DNA of 64,000 nucleotides from Flavobacterium flavigenum (GTDB lineage Bacteria > Bacteroidota > Bacteroidia > Flavobacteriales > Flavobacteriaceae), in the NCBI RefSeq assembly GCF_027111255.2, contig NZ_CP114285.2, forward strand, positions 4,588,001 to 4,652,000, given 5' to 3'. The notes under the pieces were generated by a model. The model was not told where the DNA came from, made no database searches, and saw only the letters and a list, made by a program, of their open reading frames with translations. A program made the position numbers and the translations under genes. How positions within the stretch are numbered: the first letter of the stretch is position 1; each line of letters starts with the position of its first letter. Below are positions 8,699 through 15,946 of this stretch, piece after piece.

Positions 8699-8704
8699 AA
8701 AAAA

Positions 8705-9091
8705 TTATTCCTGTACTACAGCTGTAAATTCAATTTCAACTAAATATTCAGGTGCAACCAATTTGCTGATTTCATAAAAACCGGTAGTTGGTTTAACATC
8801 TTTGAAAAAAACGGCATGCGCTCTGGCAACATCTTCAAAAGTAGCAATATCAGTTGTGAAAATTCGGGTCCTGATAACGTCTTTCATTCCAACATTCAAA
8901 TCTTCTAATACTTTTTCAATACGTTCCAGAATATTATAAGTTTGTGCATAAGCATCATCAGCTTTCACTTTTTCGCCATCAACAATAGCCACAGTGCCGG
9001 AAACTTCAATAATATTGCCAATTCTTACGGCACGACAATATCCCATTTTGTCTTCCCACGGTGATCCTGTTAAGATGTTTTCTCTTTTCAT
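8705..9091 (-). CDS. RidA/YjgF/Rid-family protein without the catalytic arginine
   Basis: A 128-residue protein with the trimeric Rid fold: residues 25-32 read GNIIEVSGT and the C terminus VEIEFTAVV. In imine-deaminating RidA the substrate carboxylate is held by an Arg in a PxRS/T motif; here the corresponding stretch is KPTTGFYEI, with no Arg. This puts it in the Rid subfamilies whose function is unknown rather than archetypal RidA. Length and the rest of the fold are normal. It lies 77 bases upstream of the CLC gene on the same strand, separated by a long hairpin. Family certain, activity unknown. Confidence 0.88.
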   Translation of the reverse strand: MKRENILTGSPWEDKMGYCRAVRIGNIIEVSGTVAIVDGEKVKADDAYAQTYNILERIEKVLEDLNVGMKDVIRTRIFTTDIATFEDVARAHAVFFKDVKPTTGFYEISKLVAPEYLVEIEFTAVVQE

Positions 9092-9254
9092 TATCTTCTG
9101 TTTTATGAATTTGTTTTTATAAATTTTAAAACGAATTCAGGTTAATTAAATTGCGTTGCAATTTATAAAATATGCCGTCAAAAAGGGATAAAAATTATTT
9201 GAAATCATGCTGTAATTCGTTCTTTTTTGTGATATTTAAGTGACGAATATATAG

Positions 9255-9560
9255 CTATTCGATTTGATGTTGTTCAAAAAGCCGGAGTCTGTTTTGAGCA
9301 GCATTCAGGTTTTGCTGCAAAACCTCAATCTTGTTTAATAAATGCGCTATGGCATCAATTCCTTCAAGATTTATTTTAAGATCATAATGCAGCCTGATCA
9401 TTTTCTCTACCGTAGGTAACTGTTCAGGGTGCAGATATTCATCTTCATCTAAAACAATAATTTCAACAAGACCATAATTGTTCAGCTCTGTTATAAAAGT
9501 ATTTTCAATTTCGTGATACAGACAAAATTGTTGGATATGAATTAAATTTTTGTTACTCAT
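9255..9560 (-). CDS. cbpM: CbpM-like chaperone modulator
   Basis: A 101-residue protein overlapping the end of the CbpA gene by 8 bases. It matches the CbpM/MerR-like modulator family in size, position and layout: a short N-terminal alpha/beta part, a middle with a DEDEYLHPEQLPTVEKMIRL helix region, and a C-terminal coiled coil ending LRLFEQHQIE. CbpM binds the J-domain of CbpA and restrains its co-chaperone and DNA-binding activities. The overlap implies translational coupling with cbpA. Similarity is recognisable but weak, so the name leans on the operon context. Confidence 0.75.
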   Translation of the reverse strand: MSNKNLIHIQQFCLYHEIENTFITELNNYGLVEIIVLDEDEYLHPEQLPTVEKMIRLHYDLKINLEGIDAIAHLLNKIEVLQQNLNAAQNRLRLFEQHQIE

Positions 9561-10470
9561 GATTTCTTATTTTAGATAATTCCTGAAATAATTCTTTTTC
9601 CCTTTCGGATAATTGGGTTGGTATTTTTAATTTATAAGTAATGAATAAATCACCAAACTGACTTTCCTTTTTATACACAGGGAATCCTTTTCCTTTTAGC
9701 TTCACTTTTGTTCCCGTTTGTGTTTCTGCCGGGACTTTTATTTTTACTTTTCCATCAAAAGTTTTGATATTAATCTCACCTCCTAAAATGGCAGTATATA
9801 AATCAAGATCTACATCGGCATAAAGATTATTGCCTTCGCGTTTAAAATCAGAATTGTTTTCAATCAAAAAAGTAATATACAAGTCGCCATTAGGTCCTCC
9901 GTTTGCTCCTAAACCACCATGTCCCGGTATTTTTATGATTTGACCATTTTCTACACCGGCAGGAATTGTGATTCGGATATTTTTACCATTTACAGTTAAA
10001 TTTTGTTTGTGAGTTGTATATGCAGACGCCAGATCTAATTGTAATTCGGCATTAAAATCCTGACCGCGGTATTTTGACTGTCTTCCGGAGCTTCTTCCTG
10101 AGCCATACATTGAATTGAAAAAATCTGAAAAATCATTTTCAGAGAAATTACTCCCGCCAAAACCTGAAAAGTCCTGACTGGCCTGCTGGCGTCCGGAATA
10201 TTGCTGTTGATTCGGATTATAGCCGGCTTTTTCAAATTCATCTGCATGCTGCCAGTCTTTTCCATACTTATCATATTTTTTACGATTTTCAGGATTGCCT
10301 AAAACTTCATTGGCTTCATTTATTTCTTTGAATTTTTTCTCAGCTTCTTTATCATTCGGATTCAAATCGGGATGGTGTTTCCTTGCCAGTTTTCTGTAAG
10401 CTTTTTTTATATCAGCCTCGGTTGCTGATTTCGTTATTCCTAATGTTTTATAATAGTCGATATAATCCAT
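9553..10470 (-). CDS. cbpA: CbpA-type DnaJ co-chaperone
   Basis: A 305-residue class II J-protein. The N-terminal J-domain (about 1-68) has the Hsp70-stimulating His33-Pro34-Asp35 motif, then comes a Gly/Ser/Gln-rich linker (70-125). The C-terminal substrate-binding region (about 130-300) resembles DnaJ CTD I/II, with GHGGLGANGGPNGDLYITF. There is no cysteine-rich zinc finger, which separates CbpA from DnaJ. It should deliver unfolded proteins to DnaK in the cytoplasm. Its stop codon overlaps the CbpM-like gene, forming the classical cbpA-cbpM pair. Confidence 0.92.
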   Translation of the reverse strand: MDYIDYYKTLGITKSATEADIKKAYRKLARKHHPDLNPNDKEAEKKFKEINEANEVLGNPENRKKYDKYGKDWQHADEFEKAGYNPNQQQYSGRQQASQDFSGFGGSNFSENDFSDFFNSMYGSGRSSGRQSKYRGQDFNAELQLDLASAYTTHKQNLTVNGKNIRITIPAGVENGQIIKIPGHGGLGANGGPNGDLYITFLIENNSDFKREGNNLYADVDLDLYTAILGGEINIKTFDGKVKIKVPAETQTGTKVKLKGKGFPVYKKESQFGDLFITYKLKIPTQLSEREKELFQELSKIRNHE

Positions 10471-10787
10471 TTTTCTGAATTTTTGAGATGTATAAATTTA
10501 GATAATTAAGTTAAGAATAAGTTGTTAATTATCAAAATGATGATGGCTCTTTTAAAGCAGTAAAATGATTAGGTTTTCCGAATCAGTTTTGAAATTTGAC
10601 TTTTTTGAGTGAAATTTTTTTTTATGAAATAACACTAAAGTGGCAGGTTTTTTGATTCCAAAAATTAGCTTAACAGAGTGTTATAAAAGTCATAAAGTTG
10701 TACCTGCAAATTAAATTATGCTATTTTTGCGATATAAGATTTTTGATTTTATAAAATTTTAAAGCCGATTCGATAACCACTTTTTCA
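10471..10787. other. Divergent intergenic region of 317 bases
   Basis: AT-rich spacer between the divergent cbpA and the secreted-protein gene. Apart from the promoter at 10698-10729 I see no reading frame, RNA gene or strong hairpin in it. Confidence 0.6.
10698..10729 (+). promoter_or_regulatory. Bacteroidota-type promoter of the secreted-protein gene
   Basis: TTG at 10698-10700, 21 bases, then TATTTTTG at 10722-10729: an exact match to TTG-N19-21-TAnnTTTG. Transcription would begin near 10735, giving a leader of about 50 bases. Confidence 0.75.
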
Positions 10788-11501
10788 ATGAAGCATATTT
10801 TATTTTTCATATTGTTTTTTACAGCACTGACAGTTTCTGCACAGGGAGAATTTAATTCGGGTTATAAATCTATCCCTGCTCCAAAGTTTGATGCTAAACC
10901 TAAAAAACTTCCTGCTCCTGAAGTTAAGAATCCAGAGTCACAAAATACCGATATTCCAAGTATCAAGACTCCAAACATTTTTGATAATATCAGTATAACT
11001 CCAAAATCCAGATTTACTATAGGAGAAGAAAAAAGCAATTTTTCGATGTCAACAGAGAATAAATTTGCTAATCCTGGAGATCGTTATATTCCTAAAATGG
11101 AAAAGGATCTCGATAAAGCTTTGAGAGAAGCGGGATTAAAAGAAGGAAGGGGAGAACTTGTTAAGAAAAATATTTCTTTAGGTGAAATAAAGACTAAATC
11201 TGCTTATTTTATTGTGAAATTAAGGGATTTTGGAGCCATCGATGGGGATTTGGTTAAAATTTCTTCTAATGATCAGGTTATCCAAAGCCAATTATTTCTG
11301 GAAAGTAATTTCAAACAAGTAAAAATAATGCTTGCAAACGGTTTTAATAAGCTGGATTTTGAAGCATTAAATATAGGGTCTTTAGGAGGGAATACTGCCG
11401 AGATTCAGGTTTTTGATGATAAAGGGACATTAATTACGAATGATTACTGGAACAATCTTGCAGCCGGGTTTAAAGCTACAATTATTGCAACTAAAGAGTA
11501 A
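10788..11501 (+). CDS. Secreted protein of unknown function
   Basis: A 237-residue protein with a clear signal peptide (hydrophobic residues 4-17, likely cut after VSA-Q). The mature N-terminal third is rich in Pro, Lys and Asn (several APKF/APEV-like repeats) and looks disordered. The C-terminal part (about 135-237) alternates beta-strand-like segments, such as SAYFIVKLRDFGAIDGDLVKI, and may form a small beta-sandwich domain. No catalytic motif or Cys is evident. It is monocistronic behind an exact consensus promoter. I do not recognise a characterised family; it looks like a conserved flavobacterial envelope protein. Confidence 0.75.
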   Translation: MKHILFFILFFTALTVSAQGEFNSGYKSIPAPKFDAKPKKLPAPEVKNPESQNTDIPSIKTPNIFDNISITPKSRFTIGEEKSNFSMSTENKFANPGDRYIPKMEKDLDKALREAGLKEGRGELVKKNISLGEIKTKSAYFIVKLRDFGAIDGDLVKISSNDQVIQSQLFLESNFKQVKIMLANGFNKLDFEALNIGSLGGNTAEIQVFDDKGTLITNDYWNNLAAGFKATIIATKE

Positions 11502-11504
11502 TTT

Positions 11505-11590
11505 TTTTAGAAACTAAGATAATAAGGTTCTAAGATGCTAAGTGAAAACTTTAGTCTTAGAACCTTTAATTATTTAACTATAAAGAAAAC
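11505..11590. repeat. Degenerate repeat relic / hairpin between convergent genes
   Basis: Between two convergent genes lies AAGGTTCTAAGA (11530-11541) facing TCTTAGAACCTT (11554-11565), a perfect 12-bp stem, amid phrases such as AAACTAAGATAA and GATGCTAAGT. The wording resembles the dispersed 'CTAAGATGCTAAG' intergenic repeats seen in Flavobacterium genomes. It can serve as a transcription barrier for both neighbours. Confidence 0.6.
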
Positions 11591-11619
11591 TTAGTGTTTC
11601 CGGATTTCAGCACTTCAGC

Positions 11620-12147
11620 TTAAAAAGGATCAGCAGTAACCCTGAATTTCATATCGGCTTTAATTGTTGCATCCTTTGTTAAGGTTTCTTTTAATGTAAC
11701 TTTTGTTCTGATTTTGTAACTATTTGCTTTGATGTATTGATCTAACCTTTTATCAGTACAAATCAAGTCAATTTCATTTGTTGATACATTAATGTTATCC
11801 TGATAGGCTAGTTCTATTTCGTTAGTATCAGTTGTAGAGATATATAAATGTATTGATTTTAAAAATGTGAATGTTTTATCTGTTGGATCAGAAATTGATA
11901 ATTTCAAAGATCTAAGTTTAACATCTTTTACTAAGTTTGCTTTAGTTTTGTTATTTTCAAATTCGGAAGAAGAATTTGTAGTTACTTCAGGCGTAATAAT
12001 TTCCGATGGCAAATTGATTGGTGAGGTACTTTTGATTTTGATTGAGGCTTCATTCGAAATATTGAAAGTTAATAAATCATCAATGGCATCACATGAAGTT
12101 AAAAAAATCGACAGGCAAACTGTCAAAGCAATAAGTTTTGATTTCAT
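11620..12147 (-). CDS. Lipoprotein of unknown function
   Basis: A 175-residue lipoprotein; the signal sequence ends with IFLTSC, after which the mature chain starts DAIDDLL. The remainder is Thr/Ser/Asn-rich with alternating beta-strand-like stretches and repeated TxTNE motifs, compatible with a beta-sandwich. No enzyme motif is visible. The ATG at 12147 is preferred over an in-frame TTG two codons upstream. It is divergent from guaA. Function unknown. Confidence 0.75.
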   Translation of the reverse strand: MKSKLIALTVCLSIFLTSCDAIDDLLTFNISNEASIKIKSTSPINLPSEIITPEVTTNSSSEFENNKTKANLVKDVKLRSLKLSISDPTDKTFTFLKSIHLYISTTDTNEIELAYQDNINVSTNEIDLICTDKRLDQYIKANSYKIRTKVTLKETLTKDATIKADMKFRVTADPF

Positions 12148-12333
12148 ATTCAATATTAATTGGTTTGTCTGTAGATACGAAATTGCTAAAAGTTTGGATT
12201 TGCCTTTTTTTTTAAAATCCTAATTTTTTTATTCATTTTAAAGATAATGCCTCAGACTATTAGTAAATTAGGTGTATGTGTTTAAGAAAGAAAAAAAAAT
12301 AAAAATCAATTTTTCAATTTCGAATATAAAAAG

Positions 12334-12341
12334 TATTTTTG
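12334..12341 (+). promoter_or_regulatory. -7 box of guaA, implying a leaderless or near-leaderless mRNA
   Basis: TATTTTTG matches TAnnTTTG and ends only three bases before the guaA ATG at 12345. Transcription normally begins about 5-7 bases after this element, which would fall at or inside the start codon. No TTG -33 element is seen at the proper distance, so either the promoter is atypical or the match is fortuitous. Confidence 0.4.
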
Positions 12342-12344
12342 CGC

Positions 12345-13874
12345 ATGCAACACAACGTACTTATTTTAGATTTCGGATCGCAATATACTCAGCTTATTGC
12401 GCGTAGAGTTCGCGAATTAAATATATTCTGCGAAATTTTTCCTTACAATCACTTTCCTAGTGATTTATCACCTTATAAAGCAGTAATTTTAGGAGGAAGC
12501 CCTTTTTCTGTTCGTGCAGAAGATGCTCCACATCCTGATTTATCGCAAATAAGAGGTAAACTTCCAATGCTTGCAGTTTGTTACGGTGCACAATATTTAG
12601 CACACTTTAGTGGTGGTGAAGTAGCAGCATCTAATACAAGAGAATATGGCAGGGCGAATTTATCTTATATAAAAGACAATGAAACTTTCTTTGAGGGAGT
12701 TTCAGAAAACAGCCAGGTTTGGATGAGTCATAGCGATAGTATCAAAGCGCTTCCGGCAAATGCTGTAAAATTAGCAAGCACGCATGACGTAGAATTCGCA
12801 GCTTACAAAATTGAAGGCGAAACTACTTATGCAATTCAGTACCATCCGGAAGTTTTCCATTCCACAGATGGATCAAAAATGCTGGAGAACTTTTTAGTAA
12901 AAATTGCTGAAGTTCCTCAAAACTTTACACCAAATGCTTTCGTAGAAGAAATGGTAGCAGAGTTGAAAGAAAAACTAGGGAATGATAAAGTGGTTCTTGG
13001 TTTATCTGGCGGAGTTGATTCTACAGTAGCAGCGGTTTTATTAAACAAGGCAATTGGGCAAAATTTATACTGCATTTTTGTTAACAACGGACTTTTACGT
13101 AAAAATGAATTCCAAAGTGTATTAGATCAATACAAAGGCATGGGGTTAAATGTAAAAGGTGTTGATGCAGGAGATCGTTTCCTTGGCGAATTAGCCGGAA
13201 TTAGTGATCCTGAAACCAAACGTAAGACAATTGGTCGTGTGTTTATTGAAGTTTTTGATGATGAATCACACTTATTGGAAGACGTAAAATGGCTGGCACA
13301 GGGAACTATTTACCCAGACGTAATCGAGTCGGTTTCTGTAAAAGGACCATCTGCGACAATTAAATCGCACCATAATGTTGGGGGATTGCCGGATTATATG
13401 AAATTAAAAATTGTAGAACCGCTTAGAATGCTTTTCAAAGATGAAGTACGACGAGTAGGCGCTACATTAGGAATTGATCCGGAATTATTAGGAAGACATC
13501 CTTTCCCGGGACCTGGATTATCAATTAGAATATTAGGAGACATTACTCCTGAGAAAGTTCAGATTTTACAGGATGTTGATGCTGTTTTCATCGAAGGATT
13601 AAAATCATGGGGACTTTATGATAAAGTCTGGCAGGCAGGAGCAATCCTTCTTCCGGTAAATAGTGTTGGTGTGATGGGTGATGAGCGTACTTACGAAAAA
13701 GTAGTAGCCCTTAGAGCTGTTGAATCAACAGATGGTATGACAGCTGACTGGGTTCATTTACCTTACGATTTCCTGATGAAAGTGTCAAACGACATTATCA
13801 ACAAGGTAAAAGGCGTGAATCGCGTTGTTTACGATATTAGTTCAAAACCACCTGCAACAATTGAGTGGGAATAA
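12345..13874 (+). CDS. guaA: GMP synthase (glutamine-hydrolysing)
   Basis: A 509-residue bifunctional enzyme that makes GMP from XMP, ATP and glutamine. The N-terminal class I glutamine amidotransferase domain (about 1-190) has nucleophile Cys79 in LAVCYGAQ and the His-Glu pair in YHPEVFHS. The ATP pyrophosphatase domain carries the PP-loop LSGGVDST near residue 220, and the C-terminal dimerisation domain ends in the typical SKPPATIEWE. I chose the ATG at 12345 because the protein then begins MQHNVLILDFGSQYTQ as in the family; a TTG two codons upstream is less likely. A terminator follows directly. Confidence 0.98.
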   Translation: MQHNVLILDFGSQYTQLIARRVRELNIFCEIFPYNHFPSDLSPYKAVILGGSPFSVRAEDAPHPDLSQIRGKLPMLAVCYGAQYLAHFSGGEVAASNTREYGRANLSYIKDNETFFEGVSENSQVWMSHSDSIKALPANAVKLASTHDVEFAAYKIEGETTYAIQYHPEVFHSTDGSKMLENFLVKIAEVPQNFTPNAFVEEMVAELKEKLGNDKVVLGLSGGVDSTVAAVLLNKAIGQNLYCIFVNNGLLRKNEFQSVLDQYKGMGLNVKGVDAGDRFLGELAGISDPETKRKTIGRVFIEVFDDESHLLEDVKWLAQGTIYPDVIESVSVKGPSATIKSHHNVGGLPDYMKLKIVEPLRMLFKDEVRRVGATLGIDPELLGRHPFPGPGLSIRILGDITPEKVQILQDVDAVFIEGLKSWGLYDKVWQAGAILLPVNSVGVMGDERTYEKVVALRAVESTDGMTADWVHLPYDFLMKVSNDIINKVKGVNRVVYDISSKPPATIEWE

Positions 13875-13885
13875 TAGCATAATTT

Positions 13886-13923
13886 AAAATTAAGGTCTTA
13901 CATTTGTAAGGCCTTAATTTTTT
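13886..13923 (+). terminator. guaA terminator
   Basis: AAAATTAAGGTCTTAC and GTAAGGCCTTAATTTT pair over 16 bp with one G-T wobble, loop of 4, followed by Ts. It sits 11 bases after the stop codon and just before the next start codon. Confidence 0.85.
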
Positions 13924-13937
13924 ATAACCTACTATTT

Positions 13938-15851
13938 ATGAGAGAACTTTTAACGATTTCTCTTGCGTTTATTTTGTCTTTTAACAAAATAACTGCGCAA
14001 GATTCGATTATTGAACACAAAATTCAAAAAGGGGAAACGGCTTATTTTATTGCCCAAAAATATAAGGTTTCTGTAGATGAAATTTACAAACTCAACCCCG
14101 AATCGCAAAACGGAATCAAAGACAATCAAATTATTAAGATTCCCGTTCATTCTCTGCAAAAAATAAATCAGGACCAGCAGACTGTTCATATTGTTGGTGA
14201 AAAAGAAACATTGTACGGTTTGTCAAAAAAATATAATGTTTCTGCAGAAGCACTTCAAAATGCTAATCCAATTCTTGTCAGCGGACTTCAGATAGGTCAG
14301 GAATTAATAATTCCTAATAATGCTTCTAACGCTTCAAAAACTGAAATTACCACATCTTCTAAAGTAAAACATCAGGTTCTTGCTAAAGAATCATTGTTTA
14401 GTATTGCCAGACAATACAATGTTTCGGTTCAGGATCTTGAAAACTTAAATAAAGATTTACTCCTAAACGGATTACAAATTGGTCAGACGATTGCGATTCC
14501 GAGCAAAAGAAAAACGCTCGACGGAAGGGTTCGTGTCATTAATCAGGAAACTGTTTTTCATGTGGTTGAGCCGAAAGAAACTAAATTTTCCATTTCTAAA
14601 AAATACGGTATTTCAATTGATCAACTCGAATCCCAAAATCCTGAAATCGTAAACGGACTGGTTGTTGGGAATAAATTAGCTATCAATACTACAGCAATTA
14701 AACCAGCTAATGAAAGCGAAGAACTGATGCTGGCTCTTGCTGAAAAACAAGTTGTGGTTGAAAAAACCAAAGTTAAAATGGCTGAAATTGATGATTTAAA
14801 AGACAGATTGGTTGTTCAGAAAGAAATGAATCAGAAGATTATAAAAATTAATGATCTGAAAATGAATCTGAATGATCTGAATGGTTCTAAAGAAAATTCG
14901 GTTGAAAAACTGCGATTGGTTTTAGAGGCAAATAAAAATGTGCAGGATATTTTAATGGCAAAATTAGATTCATTGGTCAATACGATGAATAATGATTTAG
15001 TTGAATTAAAAAGGATGGATATTCTGAATGTGGATGAATCAAAACGATTAGAAAAACAATCGTATGAGAGTATTGGTAAAACGACTGAGCTTTCTTCGGG
15101 GCTTAAAAAGGAATTAGCTGAAAACCGAAAATTATACGCTGATTTAATGAATAAAGTTGAAAAAATAGCTGTTGAGGAAAATCAGGAGTATAAGAAAAAA
15201 ATCCGCGAAAGCGAAAAAAAGAACAATGCTACCTCAATACAGCAGCGACTTTCATTAGAAGAAATCAAACGCTATAAAATTGAACAGGAACAGGGAGATA
15301 TAAAAAATCAGCTTTTAATTGCAAAAATTGATTCACTTGATATTCAGAAAAAAATTGAAGTAAAACGTCATATCAGTAAAGCTTCTTATTACAGTATGGA
15401 AGCCAGAAAATTTGATGATAAACTGGCTTTGATAAAACTAAAAAAATATCAGGATGAAGCAATTAAAAATCAAAAAAAATCGGATTTAGCTGAAGTTTCA
15501 AAAATAATTTCTCTGCAAGAAATGAAAAAGGAACTCAAGGAAAATCCATTTAAAAACGAGAAAAATATAAAAATTGAAGTTTTTGATAATCTTAAAGAAG
15601 TTTCAAATGGATATTATTTGGTTTTAGGTACATTTACAGATGCTGCCCCAAGAGATCAATTTATCATGAAACTCATTGATTCAGGAGATTTTAATGCGAG
15701 TTTTTTCTTTAATATTAACAGCCTTTCTTATTATGTTTATTCTGATAAATACGATAATATGGAAGAAGTGCTGTATCAATGCAAGAAAAAGGAAGAAGAT
15801 GAGTTATATAAAAATATCATTATTGCTAAGGCAGAAATTGATCTCAGGTAA
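13938..15851 (+). CDS. LysM repeat protein with coiled coil and SPOR-like C terminus
   Basis: A 637-residue exported protein. After a signal peptide (about 1-20) come four LysM domains at about residues 25-67, 83-127, 145-190 and 207-250, each with GE/KET-x-(Y/F)-x-I-(A/S)-x-(K/Q)-Y. LysM domains bind the glycan chains of peptidoglycan. Residues about 260-530 form a very long charged coiled coil. The last 90 residues (GYYLVLGTFTDAAPRDQF onward) resemble a SPOR-type fold, also a peptidoglycan-binding module. The protein probably bridges cell wall and envelope components; the exact partner is unknown. It is followed at 95 bases by another four-LysM protein. Confidence 0.85.
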   Translation: MRELLTISLAFILSFNKITAQDSIIEHKIQKGETAYFIAQKYKVSVDEIYKLNPESQNGIKDNQIIKIPVHSLQKINQDQQTVHIVGEKETLYGLSKKYNVSAEALQNANPILVSGLQIGQELIIPNNASNASKTEITTSSKVKHQVLAKESLFSIARQYNVSVQDLENLNKDLLLNGLQIGQTIAIPSKRKTLDGRVRVINQETVFHVVEPKETKFSISKKYGISIDQLESQNPEIVNGLVVGNKLAINTTAIKPANESEELMLALAEKQVVVEKTKVKMAEIDDLKDRLVVQKEMNQKIIKINDLKMNLNDLNGSKENSVEKLRLVLEANKNVQDILMAKLDSLVNTMNNDLVELKRMDILNVDESKRLEKQSYESIGKTTELSSGLKKELAENRKLYADLMNKVEKIAVEENQEYKKKIRESEKKNNATSIQQRLSLEEIKRYKIEQEQGDIKNQLLIAKIDSLDIQKKIEVKRHISKASYYSMEARKFDDKLALIKLKKYQDEAIKNQKKSDLAEVSKIISLQEMKKELKENPFKNEKNIKIEVFDNLKEVSNGYYLVLGTFTDAAPRDQFIMKLIDSGDFNASFFFNINSLSYYVYSDKYDNMEEVLYQCKKKEEDELYKNIIIAKAEIDLR

Positions 15852-15946
15852 TAATTAGTAAAGAATTAACTTTCGGTCTGATTTTTGTTTTAAGCAGAAT
15901 TTAGTATCTTGTTCACATAAAGAATAATTGTTTTTAATATCTATTT

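Noticed and set aside
8628..8704. Possible fluoride riboswitch before the CLC gene
   Set aside because: The gap is almost wholly a perfect palindrome; the conserved GGxGATGG-type riboswitch core is absent.
9148..9164. Short palindrome AAATTGC-GTT-GCAATTT upstream of the RidA-like gene
   Set aside because: Seven-bp AT-rich arms can arise by chance, no T-run follows; too weak to call an operator.
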